Source of the DNA: Dryocosmus kuriphilus | Lineage: Eukaryota > Arthropoda > Insecta > Hymenoptera > Cynipidae | Length of the DNA stretch: 64,000 nt | Direction of reading: 5' to 3' | Assembly (NCBI GenBank): GCA_038277395.1 | Contig: CM076194.1 | Location: 182,704,907-182,768,906, forward strand | In this document: piece by piece, positions 11,801 to 21,109 of the stretch | Numbering within the stretch: position 1 is the first letter of the stretch | Layout of the letters: the number at the start of each line of letters is the position of its first letter | Made by a program: the position numbers and the translations under genes | Notes under the pieces: model-generated | Told to the model about the DNA's origin: nothing | Database searches by the model: none | The model's input: only the letters and a program-made list of their open reading frames with translations

Positions 11801-14800
11801 CCAGCAGACACACCAAATGACCATCACCTAGCCAAGTCAAAATGAATAATAAGGGGTAAGAAGAAGAAAAAATTCCATTTACACCCAGGAAATTAAGTTC
11901 CAACTAACTCCAAAACAACATTTTTCACAGAGAAAAAGAGTACGGCAGATTTGGACCACAAATGAAAGTAACTAAACAACGAAAGAGGATATAATTGAGA
12001 AAGCGTCCCCAAAATCCCTCCTTTCTCAGTTCCTTTTTTTTTATAAAAATTAAAACAGTTAAAATAAAATTTAAGATATGATGAAGTAAATTAAACAAAG
12101 CTAAAAACTAAAGCCTACAAATTCTTTCGTCTTTCTTTATTTGACCTTTCTACGCCAAAAAATTTTTAAAAAAATGAAAACCATCACCAAAAAATAGACA
12201 ATCAGCCAGCGTTTCGGTACTTCTCCAGCACGCTTCTCAAGACTGAAAGAAAATTCAATAGATCTTAGTTTGATTTCAACCATGGCGATCTCCGGAACTC
12301 GAGTCTGAAAACTGCTGACCCTCCGGTCGCCAAGCGCAAACTGAAAACCCAGGTAAATGAGATCAAACGCAGCAGACAGCCCAAATGATCATCACCTAGC
12401 CAAGCCAAAACAAATAGCAAAGTGATAATAAGAAGAAGAAATTCCACTTACACCCAGACAAGCAACTTCCAACTAACTCAAAAACAACATTTTTCATAGG
12501 GAAATAGAGTACGGCGGACTTGGACCAACAAATAAAAAAAGCTAAACAAAACAAGAAGAAGGAATTGAGAAAGCGACAACGAAAACCCCCCTTCTTTTTC
12601 AATTTGTTTTTTACATAAAAATTTAACTTTTGAAAGAAAATTTAAGCTATAAAGAATTGGATGAAACAAAAATAAAGCTAAAAATTAAAAATTCTTTCAT
12701 CTTTCTGTGCTTAACCTTTCCGCCCCCAAAAAATTTTAAAAAAAAAAAAAAAAACCATCACCAAAAAATAGAAAACAAGCCAACGTTTCGGTGCTCCTCC
12801 AGCACCCTTCTCAAGACTGAGAAAAAAAATAAATAGAACTTAGTTTGTTTTCACCCATGGCGATCTGCGGAACAGGAGTCTGTCAACTGCTGCTTCTTCG
12901 GTCGCCAAGGGCAAACTGAAAACTCAGGTATACAAAACGAAACCCAGCAGACACCAAATGACCATCATGTAGCCAAGTCAAAACGAATAATAAGGGGTAA
13001 GAAGAAGAAAGAATTCCATTTACACCCAAGCAATTAACTTCCAACTAACTTCAAAACAACATTTTTCATAGAGAAAAAGAGTACGGCAGATTTGGACCAA
13101 CAAACGTAAGTAACTAAACAACGAAAAAGGAAAGAATTGAGAAAGCGACCACCAAAACCCCTTCTTTTTTCAATTTTTTTTTTTATATAAAAATTAACTT
13201 TTGAAAGAAAATTTAAGCTATAAAGAATTGGATGAAACAAAAATAAAACTAAAAATTAAAAATTCTTTCACCTTTCTTTGTTTGACCTTTCCAGCTCCAA
13301 AAAAAAAAAAAAAACATGAAAAACATCACCAAAAAATAGAAAACCAGCCATCGTTATGGCAAATCTCCAGCACGCTTCTCAAGGCTGAAAATAAATTCAA
13401 TAGATCTTAGTTTGATTTCTACCATGGTGATCTCTGGAACTCGGGTCTGACAACTGCTGCCCCTCCGGTCGCCAAGGGCGAACTGAAAACTCAGGTATAT
13501 GAGAACAAACCCAGCAGACAACCCAAATAACCATCACCTAGCCAAGCCAAAACAAATAGTAAAGTGATAATAAGAAGATGAAATTCCACATTCATCCAAG
13601 CAATTAACTTCTAACTAACTTCAAAACAACATTTTTCATAGAGAAAGAGAGTACGGCGGATTTGGACCAACAAATAAAAGTAACTAAAGAGCGAAAGAGG
13701 AAAGAATTTAGAAAGCGTCCACCGAAATCCCTCCTTTCTCAATTCCTTTTTTTATAAAAATTAAACAGTTTAAGAAAATTTAAGATATGAAGAAGTGAAC
13801 TAAACAAAAATAAAACCAAAGCTTACAAATTCTTTCGTCTTTCTATATTTGACCTTTCTACCCCCAAAAATTAAAAAAAAAAAAAAAACCATCACCCAAA
13901 AATAGAAAACCAGCCATCGTTATGGCACTTCTCCAGCACGCTTCTCAAGGCTGAAAAAAAATTCAATAGATCTTAGTTCGATTTCTACCATGGCGATCTC
14001 TGGAACTCGGGTCTGACAACTGCTGCCCCTCCGGTCGCAAAGGGCAAACTGAAAACTCAGGTATATGAGAACAAACCCAGCCGACAACCCAAATAACCAT
14101 CACCTAGCCAAGCCAAAACAAATAGTAAAGTGATAATAAGAAGAAGAAATTCCACTTGCCCCCAAGTAATTAATTTCCAGCTAACTTCAAAACAACATTC
14201 TTTATAGAGAAAAAGAGTACGGCAAATTTGGACCAACAAATAGAAGTAACTAAGCAACGAAAGAGGAAAGAATTGAGAAAGCGAACACCAAAACCCCTGC
14301 TTTCTCAATTTCTTTCTTTATAAAAGCTAAACATTTTAACGAAAATTGAAGCTATAAAAGAATTGGATAAAACAAAAATAAGACTAAAAATTAAAAATTC
14401 TTTCACCTTTCTTTGTTTAACCTTTCCACCTCCAAAAAATTTTAAAAAAAAAAAAAAAACCATCACCAAAAAAAATGGAAAACCAGCCAACGTTTCGGTC
14501 CTCCTCCAGCAGCCTTCTCAAGACTGAAAAAGAATGAAATAGAACTTAGGTTGATTTCACCCATGGTGATCTGCGGGACTCGAGTCTGACATCTGCTGGT
14601 CCTCCCGTCGTCAAGGGCAAACTGAAAACTCAGGTATACAAGATCAAACCCAGCAGACACACCAATTGAACATCACCTAGCCAAGTCAAAACGAATAATA
14701 AGAGGTAAGAAGAAGAAAAAATTCCATGTACACCCAAGCAATTAACTTCCAACTAACTTCAAAACAACAATATTCATAGAGAAAAAGAGTACGGCGGATT

Positions 14801-15387
14801 TGGACCAACAAATAAAAGTAACTATACAACGAAAGAGGAAAGAATTGAGAAAGCCACCACCAAAACCCCTCCTTTCTCAATTTCTTTTTTTATAAAAATT
14901 AAACCTTTTAACGAAAATTTAAGCTATAAAGAATTGGATAAAACAAAAATAAAACTATAAATTAAAAATTCTTTCACCTTTCTGTGTTTCACCTTTCCAC
15001 CTCCAAAAAAATTTTTAGAAAAATAAAAACCATCACCAAAAAATAGAAAACCAGCCAACGTTTCGGTGCTCCTCCAGCACCCTTCTCAAGACTGAAAAAT
15101 TATTAAATAGAACTTAGGTTGATGTCACCCCTGGCGATCTGCGGAACTCGATTCTGAAAACTGCTGGTCCTCCGGTCGCCAAGGGACAACAGAAAACTCA
15201 GGTATACAAAATCAACCCCAGCAGACACACCAAATGAACATCATCTAGCCAAGTCAAAACGAATAATAAGGGGTAAGAAGAAGAAAAAATTCCATTTACA
15301 CCCAAGCAATTAACTTCCAACTAACATCAAAACAATATTCATAGAAAAAAGAGTACGGCGGATTTGGACCAACAAATAAAAGTAACT
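5816..15387 (+). repeat. Satellite array, block 1 (about 17 monomers, ~568 bp)
   Basis: A landmark containing CGGAACTCGAGTCTGACAAC recurs at about 6041, 6600, 7167, 7737, 8308, 8875, 9440, 10013, 10580, 11152, 11722, 12287, 12861, 13428, 13998, 14570 and 15137. All copies are head-to-tail in one orientation, with a mean spacing near 568 bp. The monomer is AT-rich with many A tracts and one GC-richer core (CATGGCGATCTGCGG to GGTCGCCAAGG). Monomers here differ by real substitutions. The first is the most diverged, as expected at an array edge. No open frame is conserved from monomer to monomer, so I see no gene. Confidence 0.97.
15384..15387. repeat. Target-site duplication AACT, left copy
   Basis: The four bases before the left LTR are AACT. 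The same four follow the right LTR at 25022-25025. Uninterrupted monomers read AAAGTAACTAAAC at this point, so the element inserted in that string and duplicated AACT. Confidence 0.85.
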
Positions 15388-15834
15388 TGTAGAGCATGGG
15401 ATCTCACCGGGGATGGGAGAGGATGTGGACGCCAAGATCAAGGTAAAGACACAATGAAGGAAAACAGAGTCATGTTAAAAAGAAATGTATATTGACTTAC
15501 TAAGGTCGAGTTGTTTCGGAGTACTCCGAGTACATATAAATTCCCTTGTACGTCTTTCGTGTCGTCGATACAAAAATAAGCGATACGCTCAGGGCATCAC
15601 GTCGCCTGGTGTTACAAAGGCCACGACTAACTGTTCCCGCGAAACTCCCTTGAAGCTTGAAAGAAGACTGACTACTCACGACGACTGTCGGTACTGAGTG
15701 GAGACTAAAATACGACTGACTGCCCGAGCGACGCGAGCCGCCGCCAGCCACACGCACGGGATCCCTCGTGGATTCCCGGGCGGGTTCGGCGCAGGGTCCC
15801 GTCGCTCGGCCAGCCATGTAACATTTCTGTTACA
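15388..15834 (-). repeat. 3' LTR of the Ty3/gypsy element
   Basis: This is the same sequence as 24575-25021 apart from one mismatch near 15616. On the - strand it begins TGTAACAGAAATGTTACATG and ends CATGCTCTACA, giving the usual TG...CA ends. A 7-bp perfect inverted repeat (TGTAACA, GAAA, TGTTACA) forms its U3 terminus at 15817-15834. A 12-bp palindrome CGGAGTACTCCG lies at 15517-15528. It is more GC-rich than the surrounding satellite. Confidence 0.95.
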
Positions 15835-15848
15835 CCCCCCCCCCCTCT
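15835..15848 (-). other. Polypurine tract next to the 3' LTR
   Basis: On the - strand AGA followed by eleven G residues abuts the LTR TG. This is where plus-strand DNA synthesis would be primed. Homopolymer length may be inexact, and a second 20-base G tract lies 33 bp upstream (15882-15901). Confidence 0.8.
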
Positions 15849-15862
15849 AATGGGGTTCGGGT

Positions 15863-16684
15863 TTATCCCCCGTATTCCCGACCCCCCCCCCCCCCCCCCC
15901 CGAATTTAAAAATAAATCGGCAGGTCCTCCTCTTCCTCCTTAGCTCCCTCTTATATTCCTCCCACTCCCTCGTTGATTGTTCCCTTGCCCTTCTCCACTC
16001 CTCTTCTGCTCTCTTGGCCTCTTCCTTCCTTCTTCCCTCCTCCTCTTCTGCCCTCTTGGCCTCTTCCTTCCTTCTTTCCTCCTCCTCTTCTTTTTCCTTT
16101 TTCCTCTTTTCTATTACCTTTCTTCGACTTTCTTCCCTTTCCCACTCGATCTTCTCTTCCCTTTCCTTTTCCTCTCTCCTTACTTCTTCCCTTATTTTTT
16201 CCGCTCTTTCATCGAACTCCCTCTTGACCCCGAGGCAGTGTCGGCGGGACCTCTCCTCGAACTCAAGGGTGAGTTCGAACAACCTCTCCCTCAACCCCTC
16301 CACCCTGTCCATCCTCTCCTCCGCCGTCCCCTCCCATTCCTCCTCCCCAGAACCTACTGGAGGTGAGTTTGGCGTCGACGGCGGTGTTGGTGGTGCTGGA
16401 GGTGTGGGTGGCAGCGTCGGCTGTGCTGGTGGTGCTGTTGGTGTGGGTGGTGGTGGAGGCGGTGTTGGTGGTGGTGGAGGCGGTGTTGGTGGTGGTGGAG
16501 GCGGTGTTGGTGGTGTGGGTGGCGCTCCCAGCATCTGTCGGACGTGACGGTGGGGATGATATGGGATGTCTCCCTCCGCCACGCCCGACCTCCTCAACTT
16601 GAGCCACTTTAACGCCCGGCATCTGCTGGCGTGAGCTGTCAGGGTTTCCCCCGACAGCTCAGTTTGGCAGAAGTGGCACCTCAT
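15863..16684 (-). CDS. Accessory ORF4: zinc finger, polyproline and charged-helix protein
   Basis: A 273-residue protein of unrecognised family. Residues 3-22 form a Cys-x2-Cys-x11-His-x3-Cys finger (C3, C6, H18, C22). Residues 55-109 are almost pure Pro/Thr, partly from an in-frame 21-bp DNA repeat. Residues 120-255 are dominated by Glu, Arg and Lys with a repeated RRKEEAKRAEEE unit, suggesting a long charged helix or coiled coil. The last residues read through a 20-base G tract, so the true C-terminus and stop are uncertain. It lies between pol and the 3' LTR, where env or other extra genes sit in related elements, but it has no signal peptide or membrane span. The ATG is nine bases downstream of a good splice acceptor. 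The DNA is visibly more GC-rich than gag/pol, hinting at separate origin. It probably binds nucleic acid or protein partners; function unknown. Confidence 0.7.
   Translation of the reverse strand: MRCHFCQTELSGETLTAHASRCRALKWLKLRRSGVAEGDIPYHPHRHVRQMLGAPPTPPTPPPPPPTPPPPPPTPPPPPPTPTAPPAQPTLPPTPPAPPTPPSTPNSPPVGSGEEEWEGTAEERMDRVEGLRERLFELTLEFEERSRRHCLGVKREFDERAEKIREEVRREEKEREEKIEWEREESRRKVIEKRKKEKEEEEERRKEEAKRAEEEEGRRKEEAKRAEEEWRRAREQSTREWEEYKRELRRKRRTCRFIFKFGGGGGGGREYGG
16005..16100 (-). repeat. 42-bp tandem repeat within ORF4
   Basis: About two copies of a unit reading CTCTTGGCCTCTTCCTTCC plus a CCTCCTCCTCTTCTG segment on the + strand. They encode the duplicated RRKEEAKRAEEE block of the charged helix (residues 204-230). 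Confidence 0.75.
16447..16509 (-). repeat. 21-bp minisatellite encoding the polyproline tract of ORF4
   Basis: Three near-identical 21-bp units, each GGTGGTGGTGG then AGGCGGTGTT on the + strand. They encode the repeated PPPPPPT heptads. The length divisible by three keeps the frame open. Confidence 0.85.
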
Positions 16685-16693
16685 CCTGTTAAC

Positions 16694-16827
16694 CTGGAAA
16701 TAAAATTACACAGTTGTTTTCCGTCCTGGAGTCTTTAGTTTTGGAGTCTGTCCGATTTGCATATCGCATCTCCCGCGCCTTTTTGCCATTCAACAATAAA
16801 AAAGAAAAAACTTAAAATTCCTCTTAC
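16694..16827 (-). promoter_or_regulatory. Candidate splice acceptor for ORF4 and short candidate intron
   Basis: On the - strand TTTTATTTCCAG ends at 16694, nine bases before the ORF4 ATG, and matches a 3' splice site. A consensus donor CCAG/GTAAGAG starts at 16827, just downstream of the ORF3 stop. The two would define a 134-nt intron between ORF3 and ORF4. Splicing it would not fuse the frames, because the ORF3 stop lies upstream of the donor. Predicted from sequence only. Confidence 0.5.
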
Positions 16828-16841
16828 CTGGTTATACAATT

Positions 16842-17201
16842 TTATTCCTGTTCTAAGCCTGTTATGGTTTCCTGGTCTATGTTTATTTCTAATTCATACT
16901 CTTCTTCTTTATTCCTTATTCTATTTTTGCTTGCTACTTTAATGGTTAATAAGCCTTGTATTTTCCTATTAATACCCTCCCAGTTTCCCTGTATATACGT
17001 TTGTCCGTTAGGGTTTGGAGTCGTGAAGTTATTTTTTAATCTGTATGGTCTGTTATTACAGAATGAATCATGTATAACGTAAATAATTTTAGGTATCAAT
17101 TCTTTACAAAATCGGCATTGGAGTCCGTCTTGGATTTCCCCAACCCTGTTTTCCAGTACTGAGATTGCCTCTTCTAATTTTGTTTCCCAGTTATCCTCCA
17201 T
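16842..17201 (-). CDS. Accessory ORF3: small zinc-finger protein
   Basis: A 119-residue protein with no recognised family. The N-terminus (residues 1-27) is acidic and probably helical. Residues 29-48 contain Cys-x2-Cys-x11-His-x3-Cys (C29, C32, H44, C48), the same spacing as in ORF4 and with the same CxFCxxEL beginning. The C-terminal 60 residues are mixed, ending in an acidic segment. It starts 48 bp after the pol stop. The ATG is the first one after a strong splice acceptor ending at 17218, so it could be made from a spliced RNA. It shares pol's AT-rich base composition, unlike ORF4. No transmembrane segment is visible, so it is not an envelope protein. That it is translated is inferred from the intact frame in a young element and from the shared finger. 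Confidence 0.65.
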   Translation of the reverse strand: MEDNWETKLEEAISVLENRVGEIQDGLQCRFCKELIPKIIYVIHDSFCNNRPYRLKNNFTTPNPNGQTYIQGNWEGINRKIQGLLTIKVASKNRIRNKEEEYELEINIDQETITGLEQE

Positions 17202-17217
17202 TTTTTTATATATACAC

Positions 17218-17235
17218 CTGTTAAAAAAAAAAATT
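17218..17235 (-). promoter_or_regulatory. Candidate 3' splice acceptor for ORF3
   Basis: On the - strand a run of eleven T followed by AACAG and then G lies immediately after the pol stop and 16 bases before the ORF3 ATG. It has the pyrimidine tract and CAG/G of a strong acceptor. Confidence 0.55.
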
Positions 17236-17248
17236 CTAAATCTATTAC

Positions 17249-20200
17249 TTATACTTCATTACTATTATCTACGGTTTCTAATTTTAAATCGTTAATATTG
17301 TATTCCCCTATGTTTTTTCCTTTAAGGTTCTTTAATTCATAAATCGTAGGGGATACCTTTTTCTTAATTATAAAAGGACCCTCATATTGGTCAAAAAGTT
17401 TCCCTGCCTTTTTATCCGCTTTATTTGACAACTTTGTCACCCTTTTTAATACCCTATCTCCTTTTTGGTATTCTATTTCCCTTCTCCTTAAATTATACCT
17501 GTTTGCCTGTATATTGTTTGCCTGGTCCAAATTCTTTTGGACTTCCTCCTTTATTACCTGTAGACGTCTTAACCTATCTGTCCAATTATCTACACTTTGG
17601 AATTCAATTTCCATATCTGGTTCCAGTTCTCTTTTCAACGACTGGAGTGGTTCTAGTTCGCGACCTAGATTTAAAAATGCTGGGGTGAATTGTGTCGTTG
17701 CATTTTTACTGGTATTAATCGCGAATTGTAGATCATCTATATTTTCGTCCCATGTAGAATGATCGTTTTCTAGGTAAGCTTTGATTATTTGCTTAATCGT
17801 TCTATTATACCTTTCGGTGGGATTTGCCTGGGGGTAGTATTTGGGGGTTTTGCTATGCCTTATTCCGAATTTTTCTGTTAATTCGCGAATGGTTTTGTTT
17901 ACGAATTCTGTGCCGTTGTCCGTGTGGAGAATTCGCGGTGTTCCCCAGCGAGAAATGACACGTTTGTGGAATTCGGATTCTATTATTTTTCCGGTTGCTT
18001 TTCTTATGGGGATAATTTCTACCCATTTGGTAAAAATATCCACGAAAACTAATATATACTGGTTTCTCCCTTTTTTCGATGTTGGTAGTGGTCCCATGAT
18101 ATCTGCAGCAACCATGGTCCACGGTTCTTCTATTATCCTCTTTCCCATCAACCCTATTTTCGCCTGGTTACCCGGTTTCGTTCTTTGACATACCATACAG
18201 TTTTTCACGTATTTGATTATCTCCGAATACATCCCTGGCCAGAAGTAGTACTCGGAAATTCTCGCGTGTGTTTTTTCGGAACCTAAATGTCCTGCTTGTG
18301 TACTGTCGTGATTTTCTTTAAGAACTTGGTCTCGCAACTTTTTTGGTACGACGAGTTTCCATGGGTCAGATTCTGGTAATAGTGCGGATTTTAAGGGATC
18401 CGTTCTATAAAAGTATAATTGAGAGTCTCTAATTCTCCATTTTTCGTTTTCTTCTGGGTTCTTTTTAATTTGTCTGATCTTAGCTGAGTACCATTCGTCC
18501 GTCTGATCGTTCAAGTTCGTTTTCGGTTTTTGTGTGCTGCTTGCTAACGCGAACGCGACCTCGTTTGTTGCTTCTTTAGATCTAGACAGGGCGTCCGGCA
18601 CTACGTTTGAACTACCTTTTCGGTACACGATCTTATAATCGTATTCTAAGAGCTCTAATGCCCATCTGGCTAGTCTTCCAGTGGGGTTTTTGAGGTTATG
18701 GAGCCATTTGAGTGCCAAATGGTCCGTGAGTACTTTGAATTTATAGCCTTCTAGGTATGGTCTAAATTTCCTAATAGCCCAAACCACGGCTAAGCATTCT
18801 TTTTCCGATGCTGAATATCGGGTTTCCGCGTCGTTCAGAGCCCTACTCGCGTAACCTATTACATAATTTTTCCCTCCAATTGTTTGGGTGAGTACGGCTC
18901 CTAAACCTGTATTGCTTGCGTCTGTTTCAAGCTGAAAAGGTTCTGTAAAATTTGGGCAAGTTAAAATTGGTGCTGATGTCAATAAATTTTTAATTTTTTG
19001 GAACGCTTCGTCTTGTTCCAAACCCCATTCCCATGCCTGTTTCTTTTTTAGCAATCTATTTAGGGGTTCGATTACTTCAGAAAAATTGGGGATAAATTTC
19101 CTGTACCAACTGGTCATTCCTATAATTCGCTGGATTTGTTTAACGTTTTTTGGTTTTGGGAAATCGAGGATTGGTTTTATTTTGTCGTTATCTACCTGTA
19201 AACCTTTTTCATTTACTTTAAATCCGAGGTATCTTATTTCCGAACAGCCGAATTCGCATTTATCCGGACTGATCGTTAATCTAGCATTATTTAATTTATC
19301 TAACACGATTTTTAAATATTCCAGGTGATCCTCAAAATTTTCCGTGACCACGATTATATCATCTAAGTAGCAAAAAACATTAGGTTTAAGATCTGGAGTT
19401 ATTATTTTATCCATAAGCCTCTGGAATGTGGCTGGTGCATTTGTCAGCCCGAATGGCATCCTGTTAAATTCAAACATGCCCTTACCGGGTACTGTAAATG
19501 CTGTAATCGGTTTAGAATTTTCCTCTAAGGGGATTTGCAAGTATGCCAATTTCAAATCGATTTTTGAAATGAATCTTGCTGCTCTAAGGGTGTCTAAGAT
19601 CTCAGTCATGAGTGGGATGGGATAAAGGTCCTTTTTGGTTATGTTATTAACCTTGCGAAAATCTAGGCAAAATCTATATTCTCCATTTGGTTTTTTAATC
19701 ATAACAATCGGATTTGACCAATCCGAGTGGGAGTGCCTTACTATACCCTGTTCTAACATTTTATCCACTTCTTTAAATATTTCCTGCTTTATTTTTGGGC
19801 TAACGTTATAGTATCGCTGTTTTATTGGGTCATGTCCCTGAACATCAATCCTGTGTTCCGTTAAATGTGTTGCCCTGTGTTCTTTCCCCTGGTAAATTTT
19901 TATTTTATCCTCTAATAATTTTTTTAGTTGGGTTTGTTGACTGTCGTTCAGTTCAACAATACCCTCACAAATTTCCGAAGAACGACTATTGTTTTCTTCA
20001 ATTATTCCCGGATTATCCCGAATATTATTTAACAGAATTGCCCTATTCTTAAAATTTATCCAATGGTTTCTGTTTTTTTCTTCTTCCAATTCCTTAACCT
20101 TTTCCGGTTCTTTGTTATTTTTATTGATCCTGCTATCCTTTTTCCTATCCTTATCCTGATCCTTGTTACTCCTAATTCTATCCGAATTCTTTTTCTTCCT

Positions 20201-21109
20201 TTTATCTCTAGCTCTAGGTGAGTCTTGGGTGTTTGTCTCGTCGTTAGTCTCTTGGGTAGGGATTTTTTCTAAAGGTTGGAATTTGTTGCTCGTGGGAATA
20301 TTTATTAAGTTAGGTCTATCCTCGTCAGGATTTGTTTCAGGAGTTTGGGCGTACTTTATTTTTTGGGAAGGTTGTGGATCTGTAGCTACTAGGGGGATTT
20401 CGCTATTTTCCTGATTACGTGTCGCCTTGTCGTATTCTCTATCGCTTTTGAGGTTAATCGTACCTCCGAACTTCGGTTTTATTTTGTCGGTTTTATTTAC
20501 ATCCTTATTTTCTAACTTATTACTACTATTTACATTTTTCTTGTCCTTACTATCCTTTTTACCTTTATTATCCTTTTTCATACTTTCAGGTTCTGTTTTG
20601 GTTTTGAGTGAGTCTTCTGTTATTGGGATGGGTAGAGAGTTGGGTTGCGCTTCCATTGGATAGCGCGTGGGTGGGTCACCTGGCAACCACCAGGTCTCTG
20701 AGTCATAGTCCAGAGTCATTCGTAAGCTTTTCAGCATATCTGTGCCTAATATTCCTACTGAATTTAATTTTGGGACCAACCTGAAAAGTACCTGTTTAAT
20801 CTTGCTACCTATTAAAATTGGTATTACTACTTGCCCGATTATTTCGGCTTTTCCGCCGTTAGCGACTAACAACCAATTAGAATCCGGTTTGAGGATACTA
20901 AATTTCGCTTTTTTAATTTCTGAAATTAATTTTTCTCCTGCGTATGAGTGTGAGGCACCTGTATCTACTAAAATCCTGTATGACTCATTTTCAAATTTAG
21001 TCATAAGATGAAAACGCGTTTCTGTGGTCTCATCTTTATCCGAACTTAAATATTCTGGCGTTCTGATATTAGGTGTTATTTTATTTTCGCCTAATATCCG
21101 CCCTGGTAG
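17249..21109 (-). CDS. pol: pol polyprotein: protease, RT, RNase H, integrase
   Basis: Pol copies the RNA into DNA and integrates it. The open frame contains an ATG at 21004, giving 1,251 residues. It is also open without interruption back to the frameshift site at 21109, so the natural product is probably a Gag-Pol fusion. Counting from 21004: the protease motif VDTGAS is near residue 14; the RT has FCLDFRKVNN and the catalytic YLDD near 544; RNase H has LETDAS near 690. The integrase has a His/Cys finger near 895-940 (GHLGSEKTH, CMVCQR) and the DDE residues in AADIMGPL (~965), TDNGTEF (~1026) and PTERYNR (~1062). All catalytic residues look intact. An unusual Lys/Asn/Asp-rich low-complexity spacer of roughly 200 residues separates protease from RT. 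Stop TAA is at 17249-17251. Confidence 0.95.
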   Translation of the reverse strand, partial: LPGRILGENKITPNIRTPEYLSSDKDETTETRFHLMTKFENESYRILVDTGASHSYAGEKLISEIKKAKFSILKPDSNWLLVANGGKAEIIGQVVIPILIGSKIKQVLFRLVPKLNSVGILGTDMLKSLRMTLDYDSETWWLPGDPPTRYPMEAQPNSLPIPITEDSLKTKTEPESMKKDNKGKKDSKDKKNVNSSNKLENKDVNKTDKIKPKFGGTINLKSDREYDKATRNQENSEIPLVATDPQPSQKIKYAQTPETNPDEDRPNLINIPTSNKFQPLEKIPTQETNDETNTQDSPRARDKRKKKNSDRIRSNKDQDKDRKKDSRINKNNKEPEKVKELEEEKNRNHWINFKNRAILLNNIRDNPGIIEENNSRSSEICEGIVELNDSQQTQLKKLLEDKIKIYQGKEHRATHLTEHRIDVQGHDPIKQRYYNVSPKIKQEIFKEVDKMLEQGIVRHSHSDWSNPIVMIKKPNGEYRFCLDFRKVNNITKKDLYPIPLMTEILDTLRAARFISKIDLKLAYLQIPLEENSKPITAFTVPGKGMFEFNRMPFGLTNAPATFQRLMDKIITPDLKPNVFCYLDDIIVVTENFEDHLEYLKIVLDKLNNARLTISPDKCEFGCSEIRYLGFKVNEKGLQVDNDKIKPILDFPKPKNVKQIQRIIGMTSWYRKFIPNFSEVIEPLNRLLKKKQAWEWGLEQDEAFQKIKNLLTSAPILTCPNFTEPFQLETDASNTGLGAVLTQTIGGKNYVIGYASRALNDAETRYSASEKECLAVVWAIRKFRPYLEGYKFKVLTDHLALKWLHNLKNPTGRLARWALELLEYDYKIVYRKGSSNVVPDALSRSKEATNEVAFALASSTQKPKTNLNDQTDEWYSAKIRQIKKNPEENEKWRIRDSQLYFYRTDPLKSALLPESDPWKLVVPKKLRDQVLKENHDSTQAGHLGSEKTHARISEYYFWPGMYSEIIKYVKNCMVCQRTKPGNQAKIGLMGKRIIEEPWTMVAADIMGPLPTSKKGRNQYILVFVDIFTKWVEIIPIRKATGKIIESEFHKRVISRWGTPRILHTDNGTEFVNKTIRELTEKFGIRHSKTPKYYPQANPTERYNRTIKQIIKAYLENDHSTWDENIDDLQFAINTSKNATTQFTPAFLNLGRELEPLQSLKRELEPDMEIEFQSVDNWTDRLRRLQVIKEEVQKNLDQANNIQANRYNLRRREIEYQKGDRVLKRVTKLSNKADKKAGKLFDQYEGPFIIKKKVSPTIYELKNLKGKNIGEYNINDLKLETVDNSNEV

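Noticed and set aside
15863..17201. ORF3/ORF4 as an envelope gene
   Set aside because: Neither has a signal peptide, a membrane span or the glycoprotein features expected; both are soluble-looking zinc-finger proteins.
17249..17600. Chromodomain at the integrase C-terminus
   Set aside because: The C-terminal segment reads as a usual Ty3-type GPF/YEGPFII-like end with no chromodomain aromatic pattern.
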